DNA from: Alphaproteobacteria bacterium
Lineage (GTDB): Bacteria > Pseudomonadota > Alphaproteobacteria > Rickettsiales > UBA8987
Direction: 5' to 3'
Length of the DNA stretch: 8,811 bases
Assembly: GCA_003531345.1 (NCBI GenBank)
Contig: DQGZ01000215.1
Coordinates: 1 to 8,811 of the forward strand
Below the pieces are notes generated by a model. That model did not search any database. It was not told where the DNA came from and saw only the letters and a program-made list of their open reading frames with translations. A program made the translations under genes and the position numbers. Of this stretch, positions 6,556 to 8,811 are shown in pieces (positions within the stretch are counted from its first letter, which is position 1; every line of letters begins with the position of its first letter).

Positions 6556-7653
6556 ATGTCTATAACCTGTGGAATTGTAGGTTTGCCGAATGTTGGTAAA
6601 TCTACCTTATTTAATGCCTTAACCCAAACTGCTGCAGCGCAGGCGGCAAATTACCCGTTCTGCACCATTGAGCCAAATGTAGGAAAGGTAGCTGTGCCTG
6701 ATGAGCGTTTGGATAAGCTCGCCAAAATAGCGGAAAGTGCAAAAATAATTCCTAACCAGATAGAATTTGTGGATATTGCTGGTCTTGTTAAAGGTGCCAG
6801 TAAAGGTGAGGGGCTTGGTAATAAATTCCTTTCCCATATACGTGAGGTTGATGTTATAGTTTATGTTCTGCGTTGTTTTGAAGATGGTGAGATAACCCAT
6901 GTTGAAGGCTCAGTTGACCCAATAAGAGATGCAGAAATAATTGAAACGGAGTTAATGATAGCTGATCTTGAAAGTTTAGAAAAACGAATTCCAAATTTAG
7001 AAAAAAAATCCAAAACTGATAAAGAGGCAAAAATAACTTTTGACCTAATACAAAAAATATTGCCCTTACTAAAACAGGGCAAACCAGCCAGATTTGCGGA
7101 ATATACCAAAGATGAGGAAAAATATTTCCGTATGCTTCAGCTTTTAACTTCAAAACCTGCAATGTATGTAAGTAACATGAATGAAGATGAGGTGGTAAAA
7201 GGAAATGAATATAGCAGAAAAGTTGATGAATATGCAAAAGCAAATAATGCCCAATCTACTTTGATATGCGCTAAAATTGAGGCAGAAGTTGCAGGACTTG
7301 AAACCGAAGAGGAAAAGAAAGAATTCTTGCAGGCAGTTGGCTTGGAGGAAACTGGTTTGAGCAAAGTTATAAAAACTGCCTATAGTTTACTCGGTCTTTC
7401 AACATTTTTCACCATAGGGCCGAAGGAAGCGCACGCATGGACGGTAAAGAAAAACTCATTTGCACCGCAGGCAGCAGGCGTAATACATACGGACTTTGAA
7501 AAGGGCTTTATTACCGCAGAGACCATAAAAACTGATGATTATATCGCTTACAAAGGTGAAGTTGGCTGCAAAACTGCTGGTAAAGTGAGTATAAATGGTA
7601 AAGACTATGTGGTGCAAGACGGCGACATTTACCATTTCAGGTTTAATGTTTAG
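6556..7653 (+). CDS. ychF: Redox-regulated ATPase YchF (Obg family, OLA1 orthologue)
   Basis: A full-length 365-residue universal P-loop NTPase of the TRAFAC/Obg group that binds ribosomes and prefers ATP. The G1 motif is GLPNVGKST (9-17), and the G2 region is around FCTIEPNVG (35-43), with a free Cys36. The G3 motif is FVDIAGLVKGASKGEGLGN (71-89). The G4 position reads NMNE (207-210) instead of the GTPase NKxD, which is the known basis of adenine preference in this family. A helical coiled-coil arm (about 125-200) and a C-terminal TGS domain (about 280-364, ending YHFRFNV) complete the usual order. Nothing is missing. In many bacteria ychF follows pth; here it follows ferredoxin-NADP reductase, behind its own promoter. 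No Shine-Dalgarno is visible; the ATG is preceded by an A-rich leader. The next gene starts 31 nt after the stop, so the two are probably co-transcribed. Confidence 0.98.
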   Translation: MSITCGIVGLPNVGKSTLFNALTQTAAAQAANYPFCTIEPNVGKVAVPDERLDKLAKIAESAKIIPNQIEFVDIAGLVKGASKGEGLGNKFLSHIREVDVIVYVLRCFEDGEITHVEGSVDPIRDAEIIETELMIADLESLEKRIPNLEKKSKTDKEAKITFDLIQKILPLLKQGKPARFAEYTKDEEKYFRMLQLLTSKPAMYVSNMNEDEVVKGNEYSRKVDEYAKANNAQSTLICAKIEAEVAGLETEEEKKEFLQAVGLEETGLSKVIKTAYSLLGLSTFFTIGPKEAHAWTVKKNSFAPQAAGVIHTDFEKGFITAETIKTDDYIAYKGEVGCKTAGKVSINGKDYVVQDGDIYHFRFNV

Positions 7654-7684
7654 GGGCTTTTGCTAGATAAAATATCCCAATATA

Positions 7685-8443
7685 ATGACTTACAAGGAAC
7701 TGTTAAATAATTTTCACTCTGCCATTGTTGATATAAAACTGGAAGCGGCTGAAAATGTTATCAGCCAGCCGCAGAAAGGAACAAAAAAGGAAAGGATAAA
7801 AATATATACAGAAGGTTATTTCATAAGAATAACTGATGCTCTGGCTGATATATATTCAGCATTTACTGCCCATATTGGCTTTGATAAGGCGCAGCGCATC
7901 TTCACCGAGTTTTTAAAAAAACACCCCTCCACTGGTTATAATTTAGATACTTACTGCGTAAGTTTTTATGATTATTTTTCACAAATATCAGGCAGTAAAA
8001 TATTGACCGAACTGGTAAGGCTGGAAAGTGAGATATTAAAGAACCATTTTCGAGAAGACAGCCCTGCTATATCACCGCAGAAACTAGCGGAGACCAGCCC
8101 TGAAGATTTCGCAAAACTGGTTCTGAAACAACGTAATGAGTCAGTATTATTGGAATTTGATCATGATGTTGAAACTTATTTTCAGGAGTATGAAACCAAC
8201 CCCAGAATGGCAATAGAAAAAAAATATTGCTCGGTTTTTATATGCAGGCGACCTGACTACCAGCAGAAAAGACATTCTCTCACCCGTGCTGAAACTGAAT
8301 TCCTGAAACTGCTCTTTGCTGGAAATAATGTTGATGAAGCTATCACCAGGTTTTCTGCCTTATTTGCGGAGTATAATCAGGAAATTGAAGCTAATTTTCA
8401 AAATTGGTTCTCTAAATGGGTTCAGAACGGCTTTTTCAAATAA
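7685..8443 (+). CDS. HvfC/BufC N-terminal (DUF2063) domain protein
   Basis: A 252-residue soluble protein without signal peptide or membrane segments. The N-terminal part (about 1-125) follows the DUF2063 pattern: FHSAIVD, then IKIYTEGYFIRITDALADIYSAFTAHIG in the position of the family's 'YR.N....L..AL...YP', then FTEFLKKHPSTGYNLDTYCVSFYDYF and a closing LVRLESEI helix. The C-terminal part (about 140-250) matches the usual length but I recognise no motif in it. Family members are annotated as putative DNA-binding proteins. They are better known as HvfC/BufC, partners of the DUF692 enzymes HvfB/BufB, which modify small cysteine-rich copper-binding peptides (bufferins). Neither a DUF692 gene nor a small Cys-rich peptide gene is present on either side here, so function is uncertain. 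It has no Shine-Dalgarno and is probably co-transcribed with ychF. A long palindrome begins 3 nt after its stop. Confidence 0.78.
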   Translation: MTYKELLNNFHSAIVDIKLEAAENVISQPQKGTKKERIKIYTEGYFIRITDALADIYSAFTAHIGFDKAQRIFTEFLKKHPSTGYNLDTYCVSFYDYFSQISGSKILTELVRLESEILKNHFREDSPAISPQKLAETSPEDFAKLVLKQRNESVLLEFDHDVETYFQEYETNPRMAIEKKYCSVFICRRPDYQQKRHSLTRAETEFLKLLFAGNNVDEAITRFSALFAEYNQEIEANFQNWFSKWVQNGFFK

Positions 8444-8445
8444 AT

Positions 8446-8569
8446 TACCACCCAATAAATTTATTTAGAACAAGTTTTTCAAATTAAACCTGAAGGAGTG
8501 TACAAACTAGTACATGACTGAGGGTGAGATGCAGCAAAACGCAGTTATCAATGAATTTATTGGATGGTA
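8446..8569. repeat. Long imperfect palindromic element A (124 bp) with TGTAC/GTACA core
   Basis: The terminal arms 8446-8465 and 8550-8569 are inverted copies with 18 of 20 matches. Weaker pairing continues inward, for example TTTT 8476-8479 with AAAA 8536-8539. The centre is the perfect stem TGTAC/GTACA (8499-8503 with 8510-8514) around the loop AAACTA, inside the larger motif GGAGTGTAC-N6-GTACATGAC (8495-8518). The size and nested symmetry resemble the 100-150 bp palindromic elements of Rickettsia-like genomes; this is an analogy, not a family match. It starts 3 nt after the stop of the upstream gene and could also form a transcript-end structure. Confidence 0.7.
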
Positions 8570-8640
8570 GCAAAAATCTATAGACTATTTTATTTTACTT
8601 GCTTATAAACCGCCCAGAAATCTAGTATAGTGGTTTCTGG
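8570..8640. other. Spacer between the two palindromes, with a small hairpin
   Basis: This AT-rich stretch has no gene. It contains CCAGAAA (8614-8620), which can pair with TTTCTGG (8634-8640) around a 13-nt loop. TTTCTG (8634-8639) is also the start of the left arm of element B, so the hairpin and the element compete for the same bases. A TATAGT hexamer (8626-8631) could be a -10 box, but no good -35 stands at the right distance. Confidence 0.35.
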
Positions 8641-8762
8641 TGTTCTGCTTTTTATATTTACAAGGCAACCGAGGCGAAAGTGAGGGAGTGTACACTTAGG
8701 TACATGACCAAACTTGAGTTCGAAGGTTAACGTGGTAAATATAAAAATGAGAATATCAGAAA
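8634..8762. repeat. Long imperfect palindromic element B (129 bp) sharing element A's core
   Basis: The arms 8634-8661 and 8735-8762 are inverted copies with 24 of 28 matches, including a perfect 13-bp inner stretch (TTTTTATATTTAC, 8649-8661, with 8735-8747). The centre is TGTAC/GTACA (8689-8693 with 8700-8704) around ACTTAG, within GGAGTGTAC-N6-GTACATGAC (8685-8708), the same core as element A 190 bp upstream in the same orientation. The arm sequences of A and B are unrelated. The right arm ends one base before the predicted tRNA start. Confidence 0.72.
8714..8745 (+). promoter_or_regulatory. Candidate tRNA-Phe promoter inside element B
   Basis: TTGAGT (8714-8719) could serve as a -35 box with TAAATA (8736-8741, 16-nt spacer). 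The overlapping TATAAA (8740-8745) is a better -10 hexamer but sits 20 nt away. Either would start the transcript about 12-16 nt before the tRNA. The -10 region lies in the perfect part of the right arm of palindrome B. Confidence 0.28.
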
Positions 8763-8763
8763 T

Positions 8764-8811
8764 GGTCGGATAGCTCAGTTGGTAGAGCAAAGGACTGAAA
8801 ATCCTTGTGTC
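8764..8811 (+). tRNA. tRNA-Phe (anticodon GAA), 3' part beyond window
   Basis: The first 48 nt of a tRNA are visible: acceptor strand GGTCGGA, TA, D-arm GCTC-AGTTGGTA-GAGC, then an anticodon arm AAGGA-CTGAAAA-TCCTT and the variable loop GTGTC at the window edge. The anticodon at loop positions 34-36 is GAA, decoding Phe codons UUU and UUC. The D-arm and the anticodon stem pair perfectly. The T-arm, 3' acceptor strand and CCA are outside the window, so acceptor pairing cannot be checked. Confidence 0.93.

Noticed and set aside
6356..6565. Plus-strand open frame of 69 codons across the end of the ferredoxin reductase gene and the ychF promoter
   Set aside because: It overlaps a real gene in another frame and the ychF promoter, has no recognisable domain, and ends just inside ychF.
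6854..7243. Minus-strand open frame of 129 codons opposite ychF
   Set aside because: It is antisense to an intact, highly conserved gene. The Leu/His-rich product is what the complement of lysine- and glutamate-rich helices produces.
8446..8762. CRISPR array suggested by the repeated GGAGTGTAC core
   Set aside because: Only two core copies 190 bp apart, each the centre of a long palindrome, with no regular repeat-spacer pattern and no cas genes.
8590..8790. Minus-strand open frame of 66 codons over palindrome B and the tRNA start
   Set aside because: It begins inside the tRNA-Phe gene and reads through the inverted arms. The product is unlike any protein and the frame is explained by the AT-rich repeat.

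Overview
This 8.8 kb window comes from an AT-rich bacterial chromosome. The gene set suggests an alphaproteobacterium, possibly one related to Rickettsiales or other host-associated lineages: a YejF-type peptide-import ATPase, an NFU1-type iron-sulfur carrier, a thioredoxin-reductase-like ferredoxin-NADP reductase, RadA, YchF, compact spacing and lysine/asparagine-rich proteins. The taxonomic placement is inferred from the look of the proteins; no marker gene in the window settles it.

Layout. Positions 1-744 hold the 3' end of a duplicated-ABC transporter ATPase (yejF-like). A 91-bp imperfect palindrome follows. It runs from the yejF stop codon to the base before the next start and contains a good promoter for a NifU/Nfu iron-sulfur protein (833-1429). 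That gene converges on a minus-strand gene for a small exported protein (1518-2063), with a hairpin plus T-tract between them that terminates the minus-strand gene. A compact divergent promoter region (2109-2149) then starts a plus-strand cluster: an acyltransferase-3 membrane protein (2168-3193), radA (3180-4547, overlapping by 14 nt) and a HAD-like hydrolase (4551-5387, 3 nt after radA). Next come ferredoxin-NADP reductase (5452-6456), the universal ATPase ychF with its own promoter (6556-7653), and an HvfC/BufC (DUF2063) domain protein (7685-8443).

The last 370 bases contain no protein gene. They hold two neighbouring long imperfect palindromes of about 124 and 129 bp. Both have the core GGAGTGTAC-N6-GTACATGAC at their centre but have unrelated arms. 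The second ends one base before a tRNA-Phe (GAA) gene that runs off the window edge, and it may supply that tRNA's promoter.

Most of the protein genes are ordinary housekeeping or accessory genes without an evident shared pathway. The most unusual content is the family-like set of intergenic palindromes, followed by the HAD protein with a changed catalytic motif in an operon with radA, and the HvfC-type protein without its usual partners. No defence system, prophage, insertion sequence or CRISPR array is visible.
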